Origin: Aspidapion aeneum
Lineage: Eukaryota; Arthropoda; Insecta; Coleoptera; Brentidae
Reading direction: 5' to 3'
Assembly: GCA_963576565.1 (NCBI GenBank)
Contig: OY755038.1
Span: forward strand, 178,366,438 to 178,430,437
Length of the DNA: 64,000 bases
Shown: positions 11,276 to 22,398 of the stretch, one piece after another
How positions within the stretch are numbered: the first letter of the stretch is position 1
Layout of the letters: each line of letters opens with the position of its first letter
The notes under the pieces: model-generated
What the model saw: the letters and a program-made list of their open reading frames with translations, nothing else
The model's database searches: none
What the model was told of the DNA's origin: nothing
Made by a program: the position numbers and the translations under genes

Positions 11276-11724
11276 CAGGGTGAGGAAAAAGTACCGGGAC
11301 CCCTTCAAACAAGAAACAATTTGCGATTTGTTTTGACACAATATTAAGATATAATGTCATTGTCACAGCTACACGCATAATAAAATACAGGGGTAATTAA
11401 ATAATCTACGAGTTTCTTAAAGTGTTAAGGCCACTTTAAGAACAATTATTTAATTTATATTCTTCGAAATGTCATTCTGATACAAAATTAAAATGTCATT
11501 TTAAACGTAGATTTTTATACTCCATCGAATGGTAAAAGAAAAAATATGGTTTTCATTTAAATTTTTAAACTTGACCTCCGAAAAACTCCTAATGCTGACA
11601 GATACGTCAATGTCAATGTCACGACCAAATAGAACAAATTCAATCCTAACTTCTATTTAGACCATTTTTGCAAATAACTCTTAGTTATCGAGATATTTAG
11701 GGGTCCCGGTACTTTTTCCTTACC

Positions 11725-11727
<3 letters not shown>
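11276..11727. mobile_element. mariner-type MITE
   Basis: The ends are near-perfect inverted repeats of about 29 bp: CAGGGTGAGGAAAAAGTACC and GGGACCCCT at the left, with a single mismatch to the inverted right end. It sits in TA-repeat DNA, as expected for TA-targeting Tc1/mariner elements. The 452-bp interior has a small palindrome near 11420-11450 and no transposase remnant. Confidence 0.75.

Positions 11728-11775
<48 letters not shown>
11728..11775. repeat. (TA)n microsatellite
   Basis: An uninterrupted TA run of about 45 bp separates two TA-targeting elements. It probably served as the landing site for both, or expanded from their TA target duplications. Confidence 0.9.
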
Positions 11776-11780
<5 letters not shown>

Positions 11781-13689
11781 GGTGTCTTAAATAAAAGCAA
11801 CTACATGGGGATTTCGGAAACGGTAAGAGATACGAGTTTGTTTAAATGAGAAAAAAGTTGCGCTATTCTAAGTTCAATCAGATGCTGTATCGAAATTAAA
11901 AATATCTGCAGAGGTTATACTTCAGTAAATAGAGCATAAAAGAAGCTTTTCAACCGTGTATAATAGGCCGATCTTTGGATGACGGAAAATTTATGAAAAA
12001 AAAAAGGTTTTCAGACAGTTGGCTGTGAAACAAATGCCGTAGTTGTGTTTATTGTTATACCTACGTAACTACCTTGCAAAACTTTTCCATTTATTTGATT
12101 TATATGAAAGTCTTTATAGCCCTTATTTTCTAATTTTTTCTCTGGCTAAGAAATAATACAATTTCTTAAAATCTATCTTTTCTTTCTAAAACAAAAGTTT
12201 GCATTTATTATTTAATTTAAAATAAAACTAAAAACCGATAACAATGCATTGAATTAAATAAGCAAATGTTTGAAAATCCCACCGTTGTTATTCAAGCAAA
12301 TCCTGCATCAATGAATTAGCGACATGCATGCACATCCATTTTTTCAAGAATTTCCTCTACGGCTTGAACAACGGGTGCCTTAAGTTTTTCTATCGTATTA
12401 TGAGTAGTAGAATAAACTTTATCCTTTAAGTATCCCCGAATACAAAAATCAAGAGGCGTAAGCTCCGGCGAACGTGCAGGCCAGGCAACTGGAACTCGAT
12501 TTCCGATCCAGTTATTTCCATGTTGCTGATTCAAATAGTCGGTTATGATTCGTGCATTATATGGAGGTGCTCCATCTTGCTGGAACCATATGTTTGCTAC
12601 ATCTTGAAGTGGCAAATTTTCTAAAATATGGTCAACGTAATTTTTGTCCGTTTATGACTACTAGCCATGCATTCAAACCCCACCTAGCTTGATGGTGATT
12701 TAAGAACGAATGTTCATCGGCCCAGTACAATTAATTATGTCTGTTAAACACCCCGCAGTTTGTAAGCCTGCTTTCATCGGACCACAGAACCTTAAGCGGA
12801 AATTGAGGGTTTTGTTGCGATTTTTGTATGAAGTCTCCACTTCGGAGTGCTTGACTAATATGTGTTGCATATGTATTCATACGAATTCTTTGTGCAGTTG
12901 ATTTGGGTACTTCAACAATATTTTCCAGTTCACGAACGGAGATGCGAGGATTGTCAATGACCCTTTGTAAAACCAGAGCTTCAATATTTTCATCGGGTTG
13001 TTTGTTTTGTTTTTTAAAGGAGCCATATTCAATAAAATTATTTCCAAGTATTCTGAAGATTGACAAATCTGGTTGTCGTCTTCCTGAATATCTCTGAAAG
13101 TATATATCTCGAGCTCTTCTAGCATTCTTATTACACAAAATATAACATTCATACATTCTACGTTCTCCCAATTTGGAAACCTTTCCATGTTAAATTTGAT
13201 TGATAATGTGACGTAAATAAATGACAAAGTTTTGACAGATAGTTACATAAGTATGACAACAAACGCAACTATGGTCTTTGTTTCAAAGCCAACCAAGTGA
13301 AAAACAGTTTTTTAAATAAATCCACATTTTCCGCCATTCAAAGGCTTATTAGACATGCTTGAAAAGCTCTTTTAATGCTCTATTTATTGACGTATAAATT
13401 CAATATGACGGTTATAAGAAATAATAAAGTTGGCTATGGCTTCAAAAAAGCTAGAAGGTCTAGAAAAAATTTGGTAATGCCATTCGATTGGTTTCGATAT
13501 TTCAATTTTCGAAAAAAAATACAATTTTTTGTTTTTGTTCGATATTTTAGTAACCCCTGCAGATATCTTTAATATTGATACAGCACCTGATTGGGCTTAG
13601 AATAGCGCAACTTTTTTCTCATTTAAACAAACTCTTATCTTTTACCGTTTCCGAAATTCCCATGTAGTTGCTTTTTTCTGGGCACTCTG
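11776..13689 (-). mobile_element. Tc1/mariner element with about 300-bp terminal inverted repeats
   Basis: The 1.9 kb element is bounded by TA. Its left end CAGGGTGTCTTAAATAAAAG matches the inverted right end (CAGAGTGCCCAGAAAAAAGC), and similarity continues for about 140 bp. After a roughly 170 bp segment present only on the right (about 13386-13560), it resumes and runs to near 12090 and 13240. One degenerate transposase gene lies on the minus strand between the arms. Arms of this length are unusual for mariner. Confidence 0.88.
12316..13200 (-). pseudogene. mariner (DD34D) transposase pseudogene
   Basis: Read on the minus strand, the start (from about 13194) is a DUF4817-type helix-turn-helix seen in many insect mariner-like proteins, with landmarks CNKNARRARDIYFQRY and SVRELENIVEVPKSTAQRIR. 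The catalytic core follows as FNRHN, then a YWADE-like segment, FQQDGAPPYNARIITDYL and WPARSPELTPLDFCIRGYLK. That preserves the second Asp (QQDG) and the third (PLDF). The frame is broken near 13170 and twice between 12616 and 12730, with stops, so no full protein can be made. The function was DNA transposition into TA sites. Confidence 0.85.
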
Positions 13690-13699
13690 TATTATATAA

Positions 13700-14395
13700 A
13701 CTATTAATATATGCCGCAGCCCCATAAAAATAAAAATAAAAATAAAGCGGCTCTTGCGACAAAATCAAAAGATGCTGTAGATGTTGCACAACTTTTTTTG
13801 TAAATTTATTAAATATTTGTATATTTACTTAGCTTTCTCGGCATTTGGTCACGTATTAAAATTGTTTGTGAAATTCAATTTATTTTTCCCTCGATGCCAA
13901 CATTTTAATTTTTTTGTTTAATCACTGTTTTTTGTAATTTTCTCAGAAAAATGTAAATGTATGGTATATTTTTGGCTCAGTTAATGTAAACTAGAATGTG
14001 TTGTTACGAAGTGAATGAGAATTTACATACAATTTTTCCAGTGCAACATATGATAAACACAGACAAAAAAAGTAAAATGCATTTCTAATGCACCTGTCTT
14101 CGATCCTAGTATTTCGGAAAAGTCCGAAAGCGGTTTATGTGCCCTGTTGGAACGGAAAACTTACTGTGCGATAACAGTACAACGTCGACCTGAAACGCAA
14201 AGTTGATTTTTTGTACGGTTTGATGACTGTCAAATGTCCTGATAGAACACAACTAGTAATGCATTTCTAATGCGCCTGTCTTCGATCCTAGTATTTCGGA
14301 AAAGTCCGAAAGCGGTTTAAGTGCCCTGTTGGAACGGAAAACTTACTGTGCGATAACAGTACAACGTCGACCTGAAACGCAAAGTTAATAGTAAT
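13700..14395 (+). repeat. Dispersed repeat, copy B, with a 182-bp tandem duplication
   Basis: This is the counterpart of the copy at 5095-5560, in opposite orientation. The block beginning AATGCATTTCTAATG at 14076 is repeated at 14258, so the period is 182 bp. The two units are almost identical: GTCTTCGATCCTAGTATTTC recurs intact. The TTTTTCCAGTG junction lies at about 14035-14045, and left of it lie repeated TTTACAT-like motifs. It is non-coding. Confidence 0.65.
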
Positions 14396-15430
14396 AAAAC
14401 ACGTTCGTCACTTAAAACTGCATAGTGGTTAAAGCGGCTACAATCTTTCTGTTCTTAATTCTTTAATGGGTTTAGTAGGTCTGCTTAATTCTAAAACCAT
14501 TAGAAAAGCGAAACAAAAATCTTTTAGGCCTGTTATTACCATAAGCTAAGATTTGCCAAGAAAACAATACAAAAAGCTAATTTTAGGCCTTCCTAATCTA
14601 CTCGATTTAAATTAATTTAACATTTAACTTGCAAATAAAGGCTATTAGAAGTTTCTTTCGAAAGGGGTTCGGCTGATTACCATTTAATGGTCTAAAAAAA
14701 TTAAAGCAAGGCACATAAACTAGGGGTGAATCTTTGATGTAATTTGCAATTTATTTGCCTCTTTTTTTGGAATTTTAATTAAGTATTTGAGAAGTTTGTT
14801 TCTTTTTATAAAATTAATTTTTCAATTGGATAAGAATCGTCGCAATTGACTACTTTTAAAAATATACAAGTAATCATTATCCACTAACGTTGAAAAAAGG
14901 TAGTGGTAAATTCTCTAAGCCAGAGGTTTTTTGTAACATCAGAGTGAGCTAAAACTAAAATTTCCCTTTGTTAAAAAAAAAACATTATAAAAAATTATAA
15001 ACACTGGATGACTACTAATTTTTTAAAAATATTTGATCCCAAAAGAAAATTATTTACCAAGGGCCCAATGAAAATTAAAAAGGCCTTAATAAAATTGTTC
15101 ATTCCATAAGAAAAATACAAACTGGTTTCAAAAAATAAAAAAGTCACATAAAATTTAAATTTACAGTTGGGTTGTCTACACATGTTTTATGTAAAAGCAT
15201 TTCACATCAAAATAAAATTTTCATAAATAAAGTAGTAACACCCTCCCAAATTCAGACTTTTCTAAAAGCCCCCGTAGGAAGATGCTGTTTTTACCTTTAA
15301 TCATCTCTTGAAAATCAAGGCTCGCAGGTTGGCTTAGTTTTTTCCTATCTTCCCTAGAAATACCAAAAACCCCCTCAAAACATTAAATTTCGGACCGCCT
15401 GTACTCCGAATAAATTGTATCATAGTGCCG
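14396..15430. other. Intergenic, no gene recognised
   Basis: AT-rich. A 62-codon open frame on the minus strand at 14995-15183 has no family signature and is probably chance. Confidence 0.5.
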
Positions 15431-15442
15431 TTCATTCTTAAA

Positions 15443-15775
15443 AAGCTCAGCTCTCTCGCGTTTTTGGAAGTGGCAATGTTACTTTTATATAACTTTACAT
15501 TTATAAAGGAGGGAGGTAAATTAGAACTTTGGCGGGTTTTAATTTTTTCTATAGTTTTATTATAGTTTCTATTGGCCTTTCAAAGCTCAGCTCTATAGCG
15601 TTTCTGGAAGTGGGCAATGTTACTTTTACATAATTTTACATGTTTATGGGAAGGGAGTAAATTAGAGTTTTGGGTTTTTGTGATTTTTTTTAGGGCTTTG
15701 GTCATAATTTCTATCAGTCTGCCAAATCTTAGCTTTGTAGCATGTCTGAAAGTACAGTAGAATTTTGGTGATCCA
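15443..15775. repeat. Tandem repeat, 140-bp period, about 2.4 copies
   Basis: AAGCTCAGCTCT...GCGTTT starts at 15443 and again at 15583, and a third decayed start lies at about 15724 (AATCTTAGCTTTGTAGCATG). Units share GCAATGTTACTTTTA and a purine block (GGAGGGAGGTAAATTAGA or GGAAGGGAGTAAATTAGA). The units have diverged visibly, so it is an old array. The minus-strand frame at 15580-15780 is explained by it. Confidence 0.7.
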
Positions 15776-15779
15776 TACA

Positions 15780-16215
15780 TGAGTGAGTGAGTGGCAAATT
15801 CAACGTTTTTTGAAATTTCGTAACTTCTTTACTACAATATGGAAGTACATGACACTTGGACGAGTTGTAAACTCTATAAAGATCTACGACTGTGCAAAGT
15901 TTGAGATGCGTAGCTCATTCCGTTAGTAGAGTTTTAGGTAGGATCGGAAGCTATGCGCAAATAATTTTAATTTTGACCTTTCTCTTCTTTGGATGTTTTT
16001 TTGCTATTAAGTATTAAGTGTTCGTTTGTTTATAAAACCATTATCAAATAAAAACTATGCCTTAAAATCGTTGGGCATTTCAAAGATGCGACTCGGGTTG
16101 GTGTGGAGGGTTATCGGAAACTATCATTTTAGATCATTTCATTTCCCAAGAGATCCTGAACGGTAACCTACATTTTTATTTGCTATATACTGGTACTTTA
16201 TTAATAAAAGTTTAT
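15780..16215. other. Intergenic, no gene recognised
   Basis: No coding or inverted-repeat structure that I can support. Confidence 0.45.
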
Positions 16216-16220
16216 TAGTA

Positions 16221-19200
16221 GAGCAGATGGCCTATGTAAAAATGGTTTTATCGTAACTATAACTATAACTATAACTGTAGATTTAGAGGCTTAAGGTAAG
16301 TTTAAAAAGTAGTTTTTTTCTTTCTCTAAACCCGCGCAGGGAGGTAAGGGGGGGGCGCCATCTTGAATTTTATCCGCATTAGTTTAGATTATATTTTTTT
16401 TTGCTAAAATTTCTGTACCAATTTAAAAAAAAAAGGCGCCGTTATTATGCAAATTCCTTGTGTTATTAAACCAAAAAAAAACTGGTCATCAGGCGCAAGC
16501 AGCCGATGAGCAAAAAATTTACAAATTTCTTGTAATCATTTTTTTATTTTTTTTTATTTTGCAAAATTTTGGTTTGAGGCCACCTAAAATCTTGACTGGG
16601 TCAGCTATGCGTCTAGGATATACCTTTTTGTAATGGCACATTTATTTTGCTTTTGACCGTGTATTCAGCTGTGGTTAATAGCTCGTTGCTATTTTTTTAA
16701 TTAATATTTTTTATCTTGGGAACACATAATTTTTCAAATTTTGGATGAACCGGTTTCAACAAACATTTATTTTTTTTCTAGCAAATTGCATCACAGAATC
16801 ACCAACTTATCTATTGCCTATTACTTTCGAAATATGTCGCTATTAACTGGTGAAAAACATTTCTTAGTCCTGTAACCTTGAAACATTTCACAAGCCTCGA
16901 AACATAAAAAATAGAAATAATTAATTTTTGATCAAAAAACTACTATTTTAAATACTCGCCTTTTTATCCTAATTTTTTTGTGGTGATTTTGGTTCCGTAT
17001 ACCACACGTTAAACTAGGGTTCTTAGGCTAATAAACTGTCTATCTCAGATATGTGACTTCTGTAAAGAAATTTTGACATAAAAAGACAAATTCCCAGGCA
17101 TAAACATTTTGTTCAGTTTTCATCGACGGTTTATTATTATATTATAATATTTATTTATGTAATGTCCTACCATGATTCTCATTTTAATGATAGGCGTTAT
17201 TCTCGATTAAAGAAGCTATCAATTAGTAAAAAAGAATTTTTAGTCCTATGACCTCGAAATATTTCAAAAGCCTCTAAACATAAAAAATAGAAATAATTAA
17301 TTTTTGATAAAAAAAAACGTCTATTTTAAATACTCGCCTTTTTAACCTGAATTTTTTGTAGTGATTTTGGTTTCCTGTACCACACATTAATCTATGGTTC
17401 TTAGACTTTTAAACAGTGTATCTCAGATTTGTGAGTTCTGTGAAGAAATTTTGAGATAAAGAGGCATATTCCCACACACATATCTTCTCATTGGGTTTTC
17501 ATTGACGGTTTATTATTATATTATAATATTTATTTATATATTGTCCTACCACAATTCTAATGTTTATGCTAGGCGTTATTCTCGATTAAAAAGGCTAGTT
17601 ACAAGATAAATTTATTTTGAGCTTAATAACCTTTAAGCACATCAAATGTAAAAAAAATAGATATAATTATATATTAGTAGGGAGGATAGCCTATGTAGAA
17701 ATGGTTTTATCATGCGATCTTTGAGGTGGCAAAACGCGGTTTTAACTGTTGATCTAGAGGCTTAAGGTAAGTTTAAAAAGTAGTTTTTTTTTCTCCAAAC
17801 CCGCGCAGGGAGGTGGGGGGGGGGCGCCATCTTGAATTTTATCGGCATTAGTTTAGATTATATTTTTTTTTTGCTAAAATTTATGTACCAATTAAAAAAA
17901 AAGGTGCCGTTATTATACAAATACCTTGTGTTATTAAACCAAAAAAAAACTGGTCATCAGGCGCAAGCAGCCGATGACCAAAAAATTTACAAAGTTTTTG
18001 TAATTATTTTTTAATTTTTTTTTATTTTGCAAAATTTTTGTTTGAGGCCACTTAAAATCTTGACTGGGTAAGCTATGCGTCTAGGATATACCTTCTTGTA
18101 ATGGCACATTTATTGTGCTTTTGACCGTGTATTCGGCTGTGGTTAATAGCGCGTTGCTATTTTTTTAATTATTATTTTTTATCTTGGGAACACATAATTT
18201 TTTAAATTTTGGATGAACCGTTTTCAACAAACATTTATTTTTTTTTCTAGCAGATTGCATCACAGAATCACCAACTTATGTATTGCTGATTACTTTCAAA
18301 ATATGTCGCTATTAACTGGTAGAAAACATTTTTTAGTCCTTAAACCTTGAAACATTTCACAAGCCTCGAAACATAAAAATAGAAATAGTTAATTTTTGAT
18401 CAAAAAACTACTATTTTAAATACTCGCCTTTTTAACCCAATTTTTTTGTGGTGATTTTGGTTTTGTATACCATACGTTAAACTAGGATTCTTAGGCTATT
18501 AAACTCTCTATCTGAGATATGTGACTTCTGTGAAGAAATTTTGAGAAAAAGAGACAAATTCCCACGCATTAAAAATTTTGTTCAGTTTTCATCGACGGTT
18601 TATTATTATATTATAATATTTATTTATGTAATGTCCTACCATGATTCTCATTTTAATGATAGGCGTTATTCTCGATTAAAGAAGCTATCAATTGGTGAAA
18701 AAAATTTTTAGTCCTATGACCTCGAAATATTTCAAAAGCCTCTAAACATAAAAAATAGAAATAATTAATTTTTGATAAAAAAAAGTCTATTTTTAATACT
18801 AGCCTTTTTAACCTGAATTTTTTGTGGTAATTTTGGTCTCCTGTACCACACATTAATCTATGGTTCTTAGACTTTTAAACAGTGTATCTCAGATATGTGA
18901 GTTCTGTGAAGAAATTTTGAGATAAAGAGGCATATTCCCACATATATATCTTCTCGTTGGGTTTTCATTGACGGTTTATTATTATATTATAATATTTATT
19001 TATATAATGTCCTCCCACAATTGTAATATTTATGCTAGGCGTTATTCTCGATTAAAGGGGATAGTTACAAGTTACATTTATTTGGAGCTTAATAACCTTT
19101 AAGCACGTCAAATGTAAAAAAATAGAGATAATTATATATTAATAGGGAGGATAGCCTATGTAGAAATAGTTTTATCGTACGATCTTTGAGGTGGCGATAC

Positions 19201-20930
19201 GTCCTTTTAACTGTAGATCTATGGGCTTAAGCTACGTTTAAAAAGTAATTTTTTTTTCTCAAACCCGCGCAGCGTGGTGGAGGGGGACCATCTTGGATTT
19301 TATCGACCTTAGTTTAAATTAAATCTAATTTCTTAAAAATGTATATAACAATTTAGAAAAAAAAAGGTGTCGTTTTTAAGCCAATGCCTTGTGCTTACTA
19401 AGATTAAAAAATTGGTCACCAGGCTTAACCAGCCGATTAGTTAAAAATTTGCAAATTTGTCATATTATTTTTTTTATTTTGCAAATTTTTGTTTCAAGCC
19501 ATTTAAAATTTTTACGAAATAAGATATGTAAGATATACTTCTTTTTAATGACACATTTATTGTGCTTTTGACAGTGTATTTAGCTTTGTTTAATAACTCG
19601 TTCTTCTTTTTTAATTCAATATTTTTTATCTTGAGAACACATAATTTTTCAAATTTTGGATAAACCGGGTTCTAATAACATTTAATTTTTTTCTGGCAAA
19701 ATGCATAACAATGTTGCCAACATGTGTACTACCAAATATTTACCAAATATGTAGCTATTAATTGGTATAAAACGTTTTTTACGCCTATGACCTTGAAACA
19801 TTTTAAAAGCCTCTAAATATAAAAAATAGCAATAATTAATGTTTGATCAAAACACGACTATTTTAAATACTCACCTTTTTAATCTGATTTTTTTGTGGTG
19901 ATTTTAGCTTTCTTTATAACACGTTAATATATGATTCTTAGGCTGTTAAACTGTGGATCTCATATAATTGAGTTCTGGGAAGAAATTTTGAGATAATGAA
20001 GCATATTCCAATGCAACGTGGATTTTATCGACATTAGTTTAAGTTATATTTAATTTTTTTTAAATTCATACACCAATTTTAAAAAAGAAGGTGTTGTTTT
20101 TAAACGAATGCTATCTGTTGAAAAAACGAAAAAGAAATTAGTTATCAGCATATACATTATGTGTATGGTTATCAGGTGCAACCAGCCGATGAGTAAATAA
20201 TTTACAAATTTGTAATATTTTTATTTTGCAAAATTTTTGTTTGGGGCCACTTAAAATCTTTATTACTTAACCTATGCGTTTACGATATACTTCCTTATAA
20301 TAGGACGTTTATTGTGCTTTTGACTGTGTGTTCAGCTTTGGTTAATAGCTCGTTGTTATTTTTTAAATTAGTATTTTTTATCTTGGGAACGCATAATTTT
20401 TCAAATTTTGGATAAACCAGCTTCAAGTAACATTTAATTTTTTTCTGACAAAATGCATTACAATGTTACCTACCTATGTATTACCAATTATTTTTCAGAT
20501 GTGTAGATATCAATTGATATAAAACTATGACCTTGAAACATTTTAAAAGCATCTAAACCTAAGAAATAGAAAGAATTAATTTTTGATCAAAACACGACTA
20601 TTTTAAAAAGTGAACTTACCTCTTTAACTTGATTTTTTGTGGTGATTTTCGTTTCCTATACCACACGTTAATCTATGATTCTTAGGCTTTTAAACTGTGT
20701 ATTTCATATATTTGAGTTCTGTGAAGAAATTTTGAGATAATGAGGCATATTTCAACGCAACGTGGATTTTATCGACATTAGTTTAAATCATATTTAATTT
20801 TTTTTTCAAATATATACACCAATTTTAAAAAAGAAGGTGTCGTTTTCGGTTAATAAATAAAAAAAAATTAGTTATCAGGCGCAACCAGCCGATGAGTAAA
20901 CACTTTAAAAATTTGTAATATTTAGGTAAA
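16221..20930 (+). repeat. Higher-order tandem (satellite-like) array, left block
   Basis: The landmark GAGCAGATGGCCTATG or GGAGGATAGCCTATG recurs at 16221, 17681 and 19146, a period of about 1.46 kb. Inside each large unit a block of about 370 bp is repeated (landmarks near 16845 and 17213, then 18308 and 18683). After 19290 the period drops to about 735 bp, with the WTTTTATCGACATTAGTTTA landmark at about 19290, 20024 and 20762. Shared motifs include ATCAGGCGCAAGCAGCCGAT and GGTTTATTATTATATTATAA. Divergence rises toward the right end. No protein is encoded. The open frames in it are short and not shared between units. Confidence 0.88.
16252..16280 (+). repeat. (CTATAA)n short tandem run
   Basis: Four CTATAA copies appear only in the first 1.46 kb unit, at the spot where later units read CATGCGATCTTTGAGG. 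This looks like a local replacement. Confidence 0.7.
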
Positions 20931-21091
20931 ACTAGCCGAATCTCATAACTATTATTTATCTCGAAATACATGATATACCAATAAGAACTATATATGTATG
21001 AAAAATTTTTTTAAAGTTCAAGACTCGTAGATTTATACAGTATTTAAATCTAAAATAAAGGCAATAATTTTATACCAATTAACATAGTATT

Positions 21092-21542
21092 TGTTAGCGC
21101 CCGCTAAATTTCGCGGTTGTTTATATATATTTTTAAAAACACACAACTGTATGAAGGACAAAACGCATTCCGCGTATTTGGACATGCGCACCAACAACAA
21201 GAGAGATCCTTGTCAATCGCCTAGAGAAAAAGGCGTGTTAATTTCGTTCTCCAACTATTTCAAATATCTACACCTGAAAGTGCTCGATTTTTGTGTACTG
21301 AAGCATAGAACTAGAAACTTCAACCCTTCAGCTACGTGGTGACATCATTAGATCCATCAGGGGCCGCTTGGAAGTGGAGAATTTGGCTGCAAAAGAGGTG
21401 AGTGCATTTGTCTGATTACCGTTGTGTGCCACCAATATTTTTCCTATGGACGTTTTGATTATTTCGTAATTTCATATCAATATTTATGTTTGTTCGCGCT
21501 ATCATTAATTAAAATTTATACAGTCCATTGCATTTAACGTTT
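21092..21542 (+). repeat. BEL/Pao 5' LTR
   Basis: It begins TGTTAGCGCCCGCTAAATTT and ends ATTTAACGTTT, matching the 3' LTR throughout. Differences include CGC/CTC near the start, an indel near 21125, and a few single bases near 21350-21510. The plus-strand 83-codon open frame inside it is repeated in the 3' LTR and is not a gene in its own right. Confidence 0.9.
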
Positions 21543-21959
21543 TTCTAACCGTGGACTAACATAAAGTGTTCCTTTCGAGCCGAATTATTTTTAAATAATA
21601 AATCCATACGACGGTATTAATAATTATTTGCAATAAGAAGGCGGCCTTGAATTTTTTCGCATCATAGTATTTGAAACGTCGAGAGAGAAAGTCGGCGCAG
21701 TACCTGGTTTTGGTCCGCTGCTATAGTAACGGGTCTACTCCGCGTAGTATAAACAAAAGCGAGTAGGAATCAAAACAAACAAAAGAAACGTTCAGTGTGA
21801 TAGGTGTGTACCATATCATTTCGATATTTAAAACAATTTTCATCAATTGCGATAAATTAGTGCATATTTTCGACAATTCGTCATTTTTCTATTTCAGAAG
21901 CATTAATTTAGCGTTAATTGTATATTTACCGACAATTTCGTCATTTCAAAGGTAAAATC
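21543..21959 (+). other. BEL/Pao leader
   Basis: About 420 bp separate the LTR from the gag ATG. A primer-binding site should lie at its left edge, but I could not match one with confidence. No other feature is seen. Confidence 0.6.
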
Positions 21960-22199
21960 ATGTCTGTCAAAAAAGCCGTACAAAAACGCAAGGGTTTTTT
22001 ATCTGCGATCACCGAGTGTTATGTGTTGTCAAAGACCGCGGAAAAGGATGAAAGAGCTAGAAACGAGTTTCAAGTGAGGTACTCCGATTTGGATGAAACC
22101 TTCGATAAATGCATGCTGGCGCATAATGACGTCATTATGTTGATAGACGACACGGACGACGAGGAGTTTAAAACGCAGGATGCGAATCCTGCGTTTTAA
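21960..22199 (+). pseudogene. BEL/Pao gag N-terminal piece, cut off by inverted duplication
   Basis: ATG at 21960 opens 79 codons: a basic N-terminus (VKKAVQKRKG), then a helical, charged stretch and an acidic tail (DDTDDEEF). The frame ends where the inverted copy begins, so the protein is truncated, and the last residues are encoded by antisense of itself. This is the usual position and charge pattern of the start of a BEL gag, before DUF1759. Confidence 0.65.
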
Positions 22200-22398
22200 A
22201 CTCCTCGTCGTCCGTGTCGTCTATCAACATAATGACGTCATTATGCGCCAGCATGCATTTATCGAAGGTTTCATCCAAATCGGAGTACCTCACTTGAAAC
22301 TCGTTTCTCGCTCTTTCATCCTTTTCCGCGGTCTTTGACAACACATAACACTCGGTGATCGCAGATAAAAAACCCTTGCGTTTTTGTACGGCTTTTTT
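21969..22398. repeat. 430-bp near-perfect palindrome inside gag
   Basis: The arms 21969-22181 and 22186-22398 (213 bp each) are inverted copies around a 4-base centre (GCGA). They have no indels, and I saw only one mismatch (GAGCTAG versus GAGCGAG in the arm). The right arm is an antisense copy of the gag start. Confidence 0.95.

Noticed and set aside
16221..20930. CRISPR-like or gene-cluster interpretation of the tandem array
   Set aside because: Units are hundreds of bases long without short identical repeats and unique spacers, and the DNA is eukaryotic. It is a satellite.
21091..21342. 83-codon frame in the BEL 5' LTR, repeated at 27733
   Set aside because: It lies wholly in the LTR. 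Its repetition reflects the LTR pair and not conservation of a protein.
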